Source: Lacipirellula parvula (GTDB lineage Bacteria; Planctomycetota; Planctomycetia; Pirellulales; Lacipirellulaceae). From it: 64,000 nt of DNA. Under the pieces are notes generated by a model, which was not told where the DNA came from, ran no database searches, and was given only the letters and a program-made list of their open reading frames with translations. The stretch spans positions 5,810,501-5,874,500 of the forward strand of contig NZ_AP021861.1 in the NCBI RefSeq assembly GCF_009177095.1, written 5' to 3'. The translations under genes and the position numbers were made by a program. Shown piece after piece: positions 1-9,289 of this stretch. Within the stretch, counting starts at the first letter, position 1; each line of letters opens with the position of its first letter.

Positions 1-1672
1 GGCGGTGGTCCACAGCAATCCGATTACAGGTTCCAATCCGGGACTAGTGAGCCCCTACACGACCGGGCAAACGGTGGCGGCTAATTTGTCCGCTTCGGGC
101 ATCGGTCATGGTGCGGGCGCCACGGGCACGAGCGCAAACGACCGCTACGCCGCCAACTCCTGGAATACGACTAGCCTCGACAACACGGCGTACTTCGATT
201 GGACGCTGAGTCCATCGAGCGGATTCTCCATCGATTTCGCGTCGCTGACCGGTAATTGGCAGCGGTCGAGCACCGGGCCCAGCTCCTACTCGCTGCGGTC
301 CTCGCTCGACGGCTATGGAGCGGACCTCGTCACGGGCTCCATCGGCGGATCAGGGACGGCCGAAGCTTTCAATCTGAGCTTGGCTTCCGCGACGTTGAAC
401 TCCGTCGTTGCTCCGATCACGTTCCGCCTCTACGCCTGGGGGACGACGAACTCCGGTGGAACGTTCAGCATCAACGACTTTTCGTTCGATGCGGCGATCG
501 CCGCCGTGGCGACGGGGAACAACTCGGTCATCACCGGTCCTGTTCCGCAGTCGTTCGGTCGCGTCATGGTCGGACAAACGCCGTCGATCAACTTCAATCT
601 TGCCAAGACCGGCAGCGATGCTACGACCTACGCGGCGACCGCGAACAACAATGGCGTCGTCGTGACTGCTGATGGAGCGATTGCCAGCGGCAGCCAGAGT
701 GAGAACGTCTCGCTACAGTTGCAGAACAACGCCAATGGTTCCGCCAACACCGGCGTCAAAGCGTTCTCCGTGGCAGTCGACAACTTGGCCGCTACGAGCG
801 CTGCCGCCGGTCAAGGCTCGGCAGATCCCAACGATGCAGTCGCCGTTTCAGCGACCGTCGTGGCGAATCGGGTGCTCGCCGCTTCGCAGGTTGACTTGGG
901 AAGCGTCATCGTCGGCGTCGCGACGCCGTCGCAACTCACGACCGTCACCACCACGGGCGATGACAATAACAACACCCGCGTCACGCTCAACGGCGGTTCG
1001 GCGACCGATAGTTTCGTTACCGTGGCTGCCGCCGCCACGCAGTTGTTCGACAATTCGGCCGATTCGACGGCTCGGGGCGTTGCCGGAACATTCGCCACGG
1101 CTGGCGCCAAAAGCGGTAGCGTCGCCCTTGCTGTGACGGGCGAAGGCCTCGCTGGCGAAGCGGTGCAGAGTGCGGCAGTCGACTACGTCGCTACGGCATT
1201 CGATCCCAGCGCCGCCGCCTTCTTGTCGAACGCCGGCACGACGCTGACGCTCGACTTCGGCACGGTACTCCAGGGAAGCGGCGTCCATTCGCTCGGCGAC
1301 GCGATCTACAACGTCTTGCAGACGCTGGACTACACGGCAGGGCTCGACCTCGACTCAGTGCTCGGCAGCGGCGACCTGAGCGTGCTGTCGGCCGACTTGG
1401 TCAGCGGAGCGTTCACGAACCGCGCGGCGGGGCAAACGAACGCCTTCGACTTCTTAGCTTCGTTCGACGGCAATGCTCCGATCGGCACGTACTCGACGAC
1501 GTACACGCTCGGATTTTCGGACGCCGACGGCATCGCCGGCGCCAGTTCGTTCGGCGCTCAGCAACTGACGCTGCAGTTGACCGGCACGGTCGGCGTTCCC
1601 GAACCGTCGACGTTCGTCATGGGACTTGCCGGTTGCGTGGCATTGCTCCGCTGTCGACGGATGCTGGCATAG
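1..1672 (+). CDS. PEP-CTERM protein, 5'-truncated by the window edge
   Basis: The reading frame is open to the left edge, so the N-terminus and any signal peptide are missing; 555 residues are visible from a GTG at 5. The first ~165 residues form a beta-rich, Gly/Ser/Asn-rich domain that I associate with secreted planctomycete proteins, sometimes next to nucleases (from memory, weak). Two tandem beta-sandwich segments follow, each containing a (D/S)FG(R/T)V motif. They resemble the C-terminal part of the next gene, with the same GLDLD and Y(T)LxFSD motifs. The end is VPEP, a hydrophobic stretch and a basic tail (RCRRMLA), the PEP-CTERM signal processed by exosortase. No dockerin repeat is seen. 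Export and anchoring at the cell surface are inferred. Without the N-terminus no enzymatic role can be given. Confidence 0.8.
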   Translation, partial: AVVHSNPITGSNPGLVSPYTTGQTVAANLSASGIGHGAGATGTSANDRYAANSWNTTSLDNTAYFDWTLSPSSGFSIDFASLTGNWQRSSTGPSSYSLRSSLDGYGADLVTGSIGGSGTAEAFNLSLASATLNSVVAPITFRLYAWGTTNSGGTFSINDFSFDAAIAAVATGNNSVITGPVPQSFGRVMVGQTPSINFNLAKTGSDATTYAATANNNGVVVTADGAIASGSQSENVSLQLQNNANGSANTGVKAFSVAVDNLAATSAAAGQGSADPNDAVAVSATVVANRVLAASQVDLGSVIVGVATPSQLTTVTTTGDDNNNTRVTLNGGSATDSFVTVAAAATQLFDNSADSTARGVAGTFATAGAKSGSVALAVTGEGLAGEAVQSAAVDYVATAFDPSAAAFLSNAGTTLTLDFGTVLQGSGVHSLGDAIYNVLQTLDYTAGLDLDSVLGSGDLSVLSADLVSGAFTNRAAGQTNAFDFLASFDGNAPIGTYSTTYTLGFSDADGIAGASSFGAQQLTLQLTGTVGVPEPSTFVMGLAGCVALLRCRRMLA

Positions 1673-1692
1673 CCCGCAGTTTCGATTTCTTG

Positions 1693-1733
1693 AACGCCGC
1701 CGCACTCAGCAATGCGTGCGGCGGCGTTTTCTT
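1693..1733 (+). terminator. Rho-independent terminator
   Basis: A perfect 13-bp stem (1693-1705 with 1716-1728) encloses a 10-nt loop and runs into TTTTCTTT. It starts 20 nt after the stop of the first PEP-CTERM gene and separates it from the nuclease gene downstream. Confidence 0.9.
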
Positions 1734-1848
1734 TAATGCGATTTCCCGCCTTTTTTCGATCAGTGTCTGGCAATGCGCCGATTAGATCATTGCCGCGCAC
1801 GACGTCGACCGCGTCGACGCCTCACGTTTTGGAGCATTGTAGTTCGCT

Positions 1849-3675
1849 ATGTTCATTTGCCGGTTCCGCGCCATCGTTACATTCCTGGCCCTTGTTTGCT
1901 TGACCGCTGCCGCCGCCCACGCGCAATACAATCCGCCGACGACTTACTACAACTCGGCGACCGGCACAGGCGCGACTCTTAAGAGCCAGCTGCAGACCAT
2001 CGTCAGCAGCATGACCGGCATCAACTACGGCAACGCACGTTATTCCGCGTTAGTCACTGACGCCGATCCGAATGCTTCCGGCAAGATCCTGCTGATCTAC
2101 AATCGCGCGTCGGTAGCGGCGACGTGGGACAACGGAGCCACTTGGAATCGCGAGCATATTTGGCCGGTGTCTCGACTCGGCGTCGGCGACCCCAGCAATT
2201 CGACGACTGGCGTCGCCAGCGATCAATTCAACTTGCGGCCGGCGAATCCGAGTATCAACTCTTCTCGCAGCAATAGCCCGTTCGGCTCCGACAACAGCAC
2301 CGGCGCCTACGGCTACAACGGGTCGTACTACTACCCCGGCGACTCCGACGCCGGCGACGTGGCTCGCGCCCAGTTCTACATGGCAACGCGCTATAGTCAG
2401 CTAACGCTGGTCGACGGATCGCCATCGGGAACGCAAATGGGCGATCTCTCGGCATTGCTGAACTACCACTTTCGCGACGTTCCCGATGCGTTCGAACAAC
2501 GCCGCAACCATGCGATCTACGGCCTCGCTGGCGAGAACAGCCCCGCCATCAGCAACGCGTATGCACAGAAGAATCGGAACCCGTACGTCGATCACCCCGA
2601 GTTCGTCTGGTCGGTATTCGTCGACCAGATGAATGACAGTAGTATTTCGATTCAGGGGGGAACCTCCACGGGCGGCAGCGGATCGGCGCTCGATCTCGAC
2701 TTTGGTCGCGTCCTCGTCGGGGCCGCCGTTCCCGCCAATCGCTCCGTGACGCTTAACAAAGCCGGCCTCGACGGCACGTACTTTCAGGTGACTTCTACTG
2801 GAAATGTCACGAGTTCGCTCACGGGCCGCTACAACGCCTTCCGTAACTCGACGACCGACTCCAAGGTCGTCAGCATCGGCGTGACAGGCGGCACCGCAAC
2901 TCCCGGCCTCAAGAATGGCCAAGTGACAATCGACAATCTTGACATCACAACGCAAGGCGGCAGCGGCGTCGGCGCCAACGACGCCAACGACGTCATCACC
3001 ACCAAGCTGAGCGTGCTCGATCACGCCAATCCGTCGTTCAGCGGCGCCAGCGACGTCAATCATCTCACGTATGACTTCGGCACGGTGGCACAAGGGAGCG
3101 CCGCCCCTGTGTTCAGATTTGATCTCTTTAACCTGGGCGCCAACAGCGGGTTTACGGCCGGCTTGGATCTCGATGGAGTCAGCGGCGCCGGCAACGGCGC
3201 CGCGTTCTCAACGACCCTCGCGAGCTTCACTGCCTTGGCGGCGGCCAACAGCAACAATTTCTCGGCATCGTTGAGCACGTCGACATTGGGGGCGTTCTCG
3301 GCGACTTACACGTTGAACTTCTCCGACGAGAATCTGCCCGGCGCTGCGGCACTCGCTCCGCTGACCTTGTCGCTGACTGGCATGGTGGCCGCGGCGACTC
3401 AATCGGCGGATTTCAACAACGACGGGATGGTGGATGGCGCCGATTTCCTCGTCTGGCAACGCGGCTTCGGAGGCGCCGGCGGAGCGACCGACGGCGACGC
3501 CAATGGCGACGGCCTCATCAATGAGTCCGACCTGATGATCTGGAAGGGACAAGCCGGGGCGGCAACCGCGGTTGCCACGACCGTGCCCGAACCCCAAGCG
3601 CTCGTTCTGGCAGTATTCATTGCAGCGGCATTCGCTTGGCCGCATCGCCGGGTAATTCGCGGCGCGGTGCGCTAA
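1849..3675 (+). CDS. Secreted EndA/NucM-family endonuclease I with dockerin and PEP-CTERM
   Basis: 608 residues. Residues 1-25 are a signal peptide ending AHA. Residues ~30-265 match the endonuclease I (EndA/NucM, His-Me finger) family: NREHIWPVS with the catalytic His at 103, DQFNLRPANPSINSSRSN at 125-142, and the late motif NRNPYVDHPE. The family cuts DNA and RNA non-specifically outside the cytoplasm. Residues ~275-500 are beta-sandwich segments like those in the preceding gene. A type I dockerin-like pair of Ca-binding loops (DFNNDGMVDGADF, then DANGDGLINESDL) comes next, then VPEP, a membrane segment and PHRR. Nucleic acid scavenging at the cell surface is inferred. The preceding terminator suggests it has its own promoter. 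Confidence 0.9.
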   Translation: MFICRFRAIVTFLALVCLTAAAAHAQYNPPTTYYNSATGTGATLKSQLQTIVSSMTGINYGNARYSALVTDADPNASGKILLIYNRASVAATWDNGATWNREHIWPVSRLGVGDPSNSTTGVASDQFNLRPANPSINSSRSNSPFGSDNSTGAYGYNGSYYYPGDSDAGDVARAQFYMATRYSQLTLVDGSPSGTQMGDLSALLNYHFRDVPDAFEQRRNHAIYGLAGENSPAISNAYAQKNRNPYVDHPEFVWSVFVDQMNDSSISIQGGTSTGGSGSALDLDFGRVLVGAAVPANRSVTLNKAGLDGTYFQVTSTGNVTSSLTGRYNAFRNSTTDSKVVSIGVTGGTATPGLKNGQVTIDNLDITTQGGSGVGANDANDVITTKLSVLDHANPSFSGASDVNHLTYDFGTVAQGSAAPVFRFDLFNLGANSGFTAGLDLDGVSGAGNGAAFSTTLASFTALAAANSNNFSASLSTSTLGAFSATYTLNFSDENLPGAAALAPLTLSLTGMVAAATQSADFNNDGMVDGADFLVWQRGFGGAGGATDGDANGDGLINESDLMIWKGQAGAATAVATTVPEPQALVLAVFIAAAFAWPHRRVIRGAVR

Positions 3676-3879
3676 CAAACCTGCGGTCTCTCCGAATATT
3701 GATCGATCTTGGACCATTTTTCGACCTACCGCCTGACACAATTGTCGTGGTAACGCCGCAGTGGTCGCATTCGCGCTGCCGTTTTCAACCGCAGCCGCTC
3801 GCGATGCGTACGCCGTGCGGTGCAGACCGCTGCCAAGTCATTCACATTCCAACTCACGATTCGCACAGGCGTTTGGGCG

Positions 3880-4992
3880 ATGGAGAATAGATTGAAAGCC
3901 AATCTCAAGAATGCTCACTGCCGCGGCAGCGAGCAGCCCAATTCACACTCAGGATTCACGCTCGTCGAGTTGCTAGTCGTCATCGCCATCATCGGCGTAC
4001 TGATCGCCTTGTTGCTACCAGCCGTCCAGGCGGCGCGTGAAGCCGCGCGGCGCTCGCAGTGCGCAAACAACATCCGCCAATTGGCGATTGCCGCGCAGGA
4101 CTATCACGGCGCGAAGAATGAATTCCCGCTTGGCATGGAGATGATGCCCGGGCTGAACACAACCAGAGCGACGATGTTCGTACGGTTGCTTCCCTATGTC
4201 GAGCAAAACGCCCTCTACCAGAAATGGGATTTTAACCCAACCGGCTCGGGCCAGTTCCCCTCGAAGAGCATTACCAACAATCTTGCCACATCGCTCGCGG
4301 CCACGCTCATTCCGAGCTTTGTCTGTCCGTCGGATCAATTCGCCGAGAACCCCTATCTGATGCCGGGCAGCACCCCGCAAGCCTTCCCTTCGCAAACGGC
4401 CGCCGGCGCCGCGATCGGCTACTACTCCGGAACCAGCTACGCCGGCAATTACGGCGAGGGCTCGTACTACACGCAGTATTCGCAGTTCCGCATTCGCCCC
4501 AGCGGCATCTTCTTCCTCACGGGACCAGACGCCGCGTTGACCACTGGCCTGCATGTGCTGGCTGATGACCACCGTAATCTCCCGCCGGTGAGAATCGCAG
4601 CCGTGACGGATGGAACCTCTTCAACGCTCATGTTCGGCGAGAAGTATCACTACGACGAGTTCTTCGATAGTTGGACCAGCGGCAACAGCGGGTTGAAGAT
4701 GCACCAAGTCTCCGCCTGGGCTTGGACTGGCGGCATGAAAGGGACAGCTCACATTTTCGGATCATCGGCTGTGCCCATCAACCAAACGGCTCGTCACTAC
4801 ACAAGTTCGCCGAACGATATCCAAGCTCAAGATCGCCGCTTCAACGGCTGGGGCAGCGGGCACGTCGGCGGGGTGACGTTTGCATTCTGCGACAGCTCCG
4901 TCCGTTTCATCGCCGACGCGATTGACCAAGTGACGCTCGTCGGGCTCTCTACGCGGGCGGGTGAAGAGATTGTGCAAGCTGGCGCCTACTGA
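3880..4992 (+). CDS. DUF1559 pseudopilin-type protein
   Basis: 370 residues. The ATG at 3880 is chosen because it places the type IV pilin-like N-terminus ([17 protein letters not shown], prepilin cleavage after G) about 25 residues in; a longer frame from 3820 adds nothing recognisable. The family signature [17 protein letters not shown] follows the membrane helix, and the C-terminus has the typical HVGGVTFAFCDSSVRFI block. DUF1559 proteins are very numerous in planctomycetes; their function is unknown, and they probably form pseudopilin-like structures. A small lipoprotein gene follows after 34 nt, an arrangement repeated at 30.7-32.2 kb. Confidence 0.92.
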   Translation: MENRLKANLKNAHCRGSEQPNSHSGFTLVELLVVIAIIGVLIALLLPAVQAAREAARRSQCANNIRQLAIAAQDYHGAKNEFPLGMEMMPGLNTTRATMFVRLLPYVEQNALYQKWDFNPTGSGQFPSKSITNNLATSLAATLIPSFVCPSDQFAENPYLMPGSTPQAFPSQTAAGAAIGYYSGTSYAGNYGEGSYYTQYSQFRIRPSGIFFLTGPDAALTTGLHVLADDHRNLPPVRIAAVTDGTSSTLMFGEKYHYDEFFDSWTSGNSGLKMHQVSAWAWTGGMKGTAHIFGSSAVPINQTARHYTSSPNDIQAQDRRFNGWGSGHVGGVTFAFCDSSVRFIADAIDQVTLVGLSTRAGEEIVQAGAY

Positions 4993-5026
4993 TTGAAATT
5001 GACTACCCCCACTTGCGAGACGAGCC

Positions 5027-5473
5027 ATGAAACTGGCGGCGCCGCTTGCGAACTTCCGGCAACCATTGCTCATCGCAATAGCGATCGCCGTCTCCTGTGG
5101 TTGCGGCGGCCGCGAATACGAGACGGCCGAAGTTGAGGGCATTGTGACGATCAATGGCCGCCCCGGCGACGGGATTCGCATTGAGTACGCTCCAGACGGT
5201 TCACAGGGCGGCAAAGGTCCCTCCTCGACGGCGGAGACGGACGATCAAGGCCGCTTCCAATTGCAGTTCTACGACGGCAACGTTGGCTCGATGCAACGAG
5301 GCGCCGCCGTCGGCTGGCATCGGATCGTCGTCACCGACCAGCGTCTCGCAGGGTCTGCAACAGGACGCGATCTGAAAATGCGCTTACCCGCAGAATACAT
5401 GTCAATCGGATCGACCTCGCTAAAGCGCGAGGTGGTTTCGGGCAAGCAGTCGCATGAAATCACGATCCCTTAA
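5027..5473 (+). CDS. Small lipoprotein, transthyretin-like (carboxypeptidase regulatory-like) fold
   Basis: 148 residues. A hydrophobic N-terminus ends at a cysteine pair (AVSCGCGG), consistent with a lipobox. The mature part has the VEGIVTINGRPGDG...TDDQGRFQL pattern of transthyretin-like / carboxypeptidase regulatory-like domains, a small beta-sandwich. It follows the DUF1559 gene by 34 nt on the same strand, so co-expression is likely. The function is unknown; the repeated pairing suggests it accompanies the pseudopilin-like protein at the envelope. Confidence 0.8.
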   Translation: MKLAAPLANFRQPLLIAIAIAVSCGCGGREYETAEVEGIVTINGRPGDGIRIEYAPDGSQGGKGPSSTAETDDQGRFQLQFYDGNVGSMQRGAAVGWHRIVVTDQRLAGSATGRDLKMRLPAEYMSIGSTSLKREVVSGKQSHEITIP

Positions 5474-5602
5474 GCAAATTAACGAACTTAGTAGGCTCGG
5501 CGTTCATTAACAGACTCTTCGCGCAATCGCAACCAAGCGTCGACTACACTCTCTTTAATCTCTCCTTGCGAGGCGGCCCACACTTTATAAGGCTTCCCGA
5601 AT

Positions 5603-6487
5603 ATGGCGCCGGTAGTGTCTGACAAGACGTCAGCGACAGGAGTTCTTCGTGCTTATGCTTCTGTTCCTGCAACTGGTCGCGTCGAAGCGAATAACGGAAA
5701 ATTTTCGCACGTGATGCGCGACCAAGAAAGCCTTGACGGGACTGCAGGATATCAACCGTCGATGGCCGAGAGCGAATCCCTGCCTGGCAAATCGGTGCTG
5801 TTGGTTGCGTCAAGCTCGCCCGCTCGAACCCACTTTCGTGAATTGATCGCCACAGGCGGATACCGCGTCGCTGCGGTTTCGAGCGCTAACGAAGCATTGC
5901 GTTTGCTGCGGATCGAGGCCTTCGCGCTCGCCGTCGTTCACGAGGTCGACGACAAAACGCCATCGAGGCTAAGTCGCGAGATGAAAGCGCTGACCGACGA
6001 GGATTTGCGACCGCCGCTGCCGGTGGTGCTGCTCGCTTCGACGTTCGACCCAGACTACGCGGTTCGCTGTCTGCGGGCTGGATCGGACGACTACATCACC
6101 GGCCCCCACCTCGAACCACGCGTGCTCCTTGCGAGACTCGAAGCGGTGCTACGCTCCTACCGTCGGCAACGCACCGAGCAAGAACGTGAAAAAAAACAAC
6201 CGGCCCGCATCGGCGCCATCATGATCGATCCCGAGCGATTTCGAGTCGAAGTCAACGGCAGCGCGGTCGAAGTGACTCGCATTCAGTTCACGCTGCTCTA
6301 CGCGATGGCCAGCCAACCCGACCGCACGTTCACTCGCCCACAACTTCGAGGAATCATCGCCGAGCTGGGAGGGAATCTCGACGACGGATCGATTAAATCG
6401 CACATCCACCACCTGCGGCGGCGTCTGGGAGTCGCAGGACGGCAGATTGAAACGGTGCGCGGCCTCGGCTACCGACTAGTTACTTGA
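5603..6487 (+). CDS. OmpR-family response regulator with degenerate receiver
   Basis: 294 residues from ATG 5603; ATGs at 5714 and 5762 are alternative starts, and the receiver begins only near residue 64. The receiver (64-187) has the right size and periodicity, but the acidic pocket after beta1 is VASSS, the phospho-acceptor position is His113 (AVVHEV), and the conserved Lys after beta5 is Gly167 (DDYITGPH). Residues ~203-294 form a normal winged-helix DNA-binding domain ending ETVRGLGYRLVT. It is therefore probably a transcription factor that does not depend on phosphorylation. No histidine kinase gene is adjacent. The N-terminal ~60 residues are low in motifs and may be partly untranslated. 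Confidence 0.85.
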   Translation: MAPVVSDKTSATGVLRAYASVPATGRVEANNGKFSHVMRDQESLDGTAGYQPSMAESESLPGKSVLLVASSSPARTHFRELIATGGYRVAAVSSANEALRLLRIEAFALAVVHEVDDKTPSRLSREMKALTDEDLRPPLPVVLLASTFDPDYAVRCLRAGSDDYITGPHLEPRVLLARLEAVLRSYRRQRTEQEREKKQPARIGAIMIDPERFRVEVNGSAVEVTRIQFTLLYAMASQPDRTFTRPQLRGIIAELGGNLDDGSIKSHIHHLRRRLGVAGRQIETVRGLGYRLVT

Positions 6488-6670
6488 CGAGCCGTTATGG
6501 TATCCGCCGCTTACTGCAATGTACGCGTTCAGGGCCGGTAATCCCGTCTCCATTCAAGTGAATAAAGCGCCTGGTTCTACACCGCTTAGCAGAAATGCGG
6601 ATTTTTGAGATGCAGATACGGCAGGTCATGCTGCCCTCTAGGGAGCCATTTACGGCATTAAAAGCACAAA

Positions 6671-6701
6671 CCAGGGCCAGCACATGCCGTGCTAGCCCTG
6701 G
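6671..6701 (-). terminator. Probable terminator of the sulfatase gene
   Basis: Stem 6671-6683 pairs with 6689-6701 (12 of 13 pairs, 5-nt loop). On the minus strand it is followed by TTTGTGCTTTT. It lies 32 nt after the sulfatase stop. The U tract is interrupted, so efficiency is uncertain. Confidence 0.6.
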
Positions 6702-6732
6702 CGGGCGATGGCTCGACGCGATACATGGCGAA

Positions 6733-8304
6733 CTAATTTCCGCCCATCGAATTTTCAATCGTCTTTTGGATCTTCTCCAAATTAAACGACCCCGGTGTTT
6801 GGCTCGGCGGGTATTCCTTCATCGACATCAAAAACTTGCCGCCGAGTTGCTGCATCGGCGCCAACAGGTAGACGCGGTCTAGGAACCAGTCGTTGTAAAC
6901 AGTGGCGTTGTGTTGAGCCCGTTCGAACGGGTCGCGGCGAAGATTGAACAGGAGCGGGACGCGGAGTTCGGTGAACGGCTCGCGCCAGACGCCGAACGCT
7001 TCGCCGCGGTTTTCGAGGAAGACCGCCTTCCAGTCGTCGTAACGCATCGCGACGATTTGGCCGTCGTCGTTGACGTAGATAAACTCGTGCCGCGGCGACT
7101 CCTCGACCTTGCCTGTGAGGTAGGCAAGCTGATTGTGGCCGTCGAGATAATTGTGGTACTTGCGGCCGTTGAGCTCAACGCCGTCTCGCACCTTCTTGAC
7201 GATTTGATCGTCGCCCGCGGCGGCGGCGAAGGTGGGGAGCCAATCTTCGTGGGCGACGATGCCGTTGAGCATCTTGCCTGCGGGGAAGTGATTCGGCCAG
7301 CGGACGAAGCACGGAACGCGGTAGGCGCCTTCCCAGTTCGAGTTCTTCTCGCTGCGGAACGGCGTCGTGCCGGCGTCGGGCCACGTGTTGTAGTGGGGGC
7401 CGTTGTCGGTCGAGTACATGACGATCGTGTCGTCGGCAAGGCCGAGCTCCTCGAGGTAATCGAGCAGCTGGCCGACGTGGACGTCGTGCTCGATCATACC
7501 GTCGGTGTATTCGTCGTTCCCCTTGTGGCGATGCTCGTCGCGCACATGGGTGCGGAAGTGCATGCGGGTGCCGTTCCACCAGCAGAAGAAGGGTTTGCCG
7601 GCGTCCTTCTGGCGTTTGATGAAGTCCTTCGCGGCGGCGACTGTTTCGTCGTCGATCGTTTCCATCCGCTTCTTGGTGAGCGGCCCGGTGTCTTTGATCG
7701 TTTGGCCCCCTTTGCCGTCGGCCTTGCAGTGGAGCACGCCGCGCGGGCCGTAGACGTCGCTGAACTTGCGGCCGTCGGCCATGATCATTTCGGCGGGGTA
7801 GTCTTCGTTCTCAGGCTCTTCCTCGGCGTTGAGGTGATAAAGGTTGCCAAGAAACTCGTCGAAGCCGTGCATCGTCGGCAGATGTTCGTCGCGATCGCCT
7901 TGGTGGTTCTTGCCGAACTGACCGGTGGCGTAGCCGTTGCTCTTCATGACGGTCGCCATCGTGACGTCGGTCTTTTGCCAGCCTTCTTTGGCGCCAGGGA
8001 GACCGACCTTCGTCATGCCGGTGCGCACCGGGACGCAGCCGCCGATGAAGGCGGCGCGGCCGGCGGTGCAGCTTTGCTGAGCGTAGTAATCGGTAAAAGA
8101 GAGACCTTCTTTGGCGAGGCGGTCGATGTTGGGGGTATGGTAACCCATCATGCCGCGGCTGTTGGCGCTAATGTTCCAGGTGCCGATGTCGTCGCCCCAG
8201 ATGACGAGGACGTTTGGCTTGTCGGCGGCCGAGGCCTGTCGCGCGGCGGCGAGCAGGCCGCAGAGAGCGATGGCGACGGCGACGCAACGAAATGGATGAG
8301 TCAT
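6733..8304 (-). CDS. Secreted arylsulfatase with C-T-A-G-R active site
   Basis: 523 residues, ATG preceded by AAGGAG at 8 nt. The signal peptide is residues 1-26 (ends ASA). The alkaline-phosphatase-superfamily sulfatase fold is shown by metal-binding GDD at 37-39, HTPNIDRL, the formylglycine motif, and DNGPHYN further on. The active-site cysteine Cys79 sits in SCTAGRAAF rather than the usual C-x-P-S-R; C-x-A-x-R is a known variant accepted by some maturases. It would hydrolyse a sulfate ester in the periplasm or at the surface; the substrate cannot be read from sequence. It stands alone, with no carbohydrate enzyme next to it. Confidence 0.9.
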   Translation of the reverse strand: MTHPFRCVAVAIALCGLLAAARQASAADKPNVLVIWGDDIGTWNISANSRGMMGYHTPNIDRLAKEGLSFTDYYAQQSCTAGRAAFIGGCVPVRTGMTKVGLPGAKEGWQKTDVTMATVMKSNGYATGQFGKNHQGDRDEHLPTMHGFDEFLGNLYHLNAEEEPENEDYPAEMIMADGRKFSDVYGPRGVLHCKADGKGGQTIKDTGPLTKKRMETIDDETVAAAKDFIKRQKDAGKPFFCWWNGTRMHFRTHVRDEHRHKGNDEYTDGMIEHDVHVGQLLDYLEELGLADDTIVMYSTDNGPHYNTWPDAGTTPFRSEKNSNWEGAYRVPCFVRWPNHFPAGKMLNGIVAHEDWLPTFAAAAGDDQIVKKVRDGVELNGRKYHNYLDGHNQLAYLTGKVEESPRHEFIYVNDDGQIVAMRYDDWKAVFLENRGEAFGVWREPFTELRVPLLFNLRRDPFERAQHNATVYNDWFLDRVYLLAPMQQLGGKFLMSMKEYPPSQTPGSFNLEKIQKTIENSMGGN

Positions 8305-8491
8305 TTCGCGTCTCCTTGGTGAACGGTGGCGAGAAGATGGGAGGGAGGCGCGGCTCCCGCTAGCTCAAGAGTGGACTATTCCACAGCGAAGTGCAACTTA
8401 CGGCGGCGTGAATTCCGGTGTTTTGCCGGCAAGATGAGAAGAAATCCGCAGCCCGCCATACGGAATTGGAGCCGCAGGATGGGCGATCGCC

Positions 8492-9289
8492 CTAGTAACG
8501 AACGCCGACGCCGACGTTGGAGAAGAAGTTAGCCGCGTCGTCGCCCAGGCCCCAACCGACGCGAACGCCGACTTCAAAGTCAGGCGTGACGAGGTAATGG
8601 ACGCCCGGGCTGACGTACGACTGGCTAAGTTCCTCGGCGCGGCCGTCGGTGTAGATGCCGAAGTATTCGATGTGGGCGTTCCACTGCTCGACGACGTTGC
8701 ACTTGAGCACTGTCGACGGCGCCCAGCGATCGAAATTGTCGGCCTCGTCGCGACCATCGCCATAGCGAACGGCTGAGTCCCACAGCCAGTCTTCGCCGAG
8801 TTCCCAGCCCCAGGCGTACGTGCCGACGAAGTGCGTCGCCGTTTCGACGCCGCTCGTCGGCGTCGCGGCTTGGGCGATGACGACGCTGCGCGGCATCCAA
8901 CCGTCTTGATCGGTAAGCGCGGCCTTCAGGCCGTAGATGACCTTCGCTTCGCTTTCGGCTTCAGTGGAATCGAAGTCGTCGTCGCCGCCCGCGCCGCCGG
9001 AGATCGAGTTCGCGGCGCCGCCGACTTCGTAGTTCGAGCCGATGCGAAACTCAAGCCACTCGTTGACGCCGTAGCGGGCGATCAACTCGGGGAAACTATG
9101 CGTCTCGGGGACGCTGCGATTGTCGATGAACGAGTAACCCGATTCCACGATCAACCGCTGAGCGCCGGCGGTGACCGTCGCCGGAGTGAATGAATCGCGA
9201 TCGGTCTCGATGCGGTCAGATTCTTGCGCTAAACCCACGCGCTGAGTAACCGCCAACGACAAGACGGCAATAATCGCCCAGTTTCGCAT
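8492..9289 (-). CDS. Outer-membrane beta-barrel protein of the phenol-MetA/transporter type
   Basis: 265 residues from the ATG at 9289, which gives a clean signal peptide (MRNWAIIAVLSLAVTQ...GLAQ); a TTG at 9319 would add 10 residues. The mature part begins ETDRDSFTP, then alternating short beta strands (LIVESGYSFID, ELIARYGVNEWLEFRIG, HYLVTPDFEVGVRVGWGL), and ends with the aromatic GVGVRY typical of a barrel. This matches the MetA-pathway/'transporter' barrel family (Pfam Phenol_MetA_deg) in pattern and size. The substrate is unknown. It sits between a sulfatase and the NAD operon on the same strand but is 172 nt from the former and about 285 nt from the latter. Confidence 0.75.
   Translation of the reverse strand: MRNWAIIAVLSLAVTQRVGLAQESDRIETDRDSFTPATVTAGAQRLIVESGYSFIDNRSVPETHSFPELIARYGVNEWLEFRIGSNYEVGGAANSISGGAGGDDDFDSTEAESEAKVIYGLKAALTDQDGWMPRSVVIAQAATPTSGVETATHFVGTYAWGWELGEDWLWDSAVRYGDGRDEADNFDRWAPSTVLKCNVVEQWNAHIEYFGIYTDGRAEELSQSYVSPGVHYLVTPDFEVGVRVGWGLGDDAANFFSNVGVGVRY

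Noticed and set aside
6910-8322. 470-codon open frame opposite the first sulfatase
   Set aside because: Antisense shadow with no recognisable domain.
8305-8491. Possible short gene between the sulfatase and the beta-barrel gene
   Set aside because: Only a 68-codon frame without motif; the region is better read as upstream sequence of the sulfatase with its AAGGAG.
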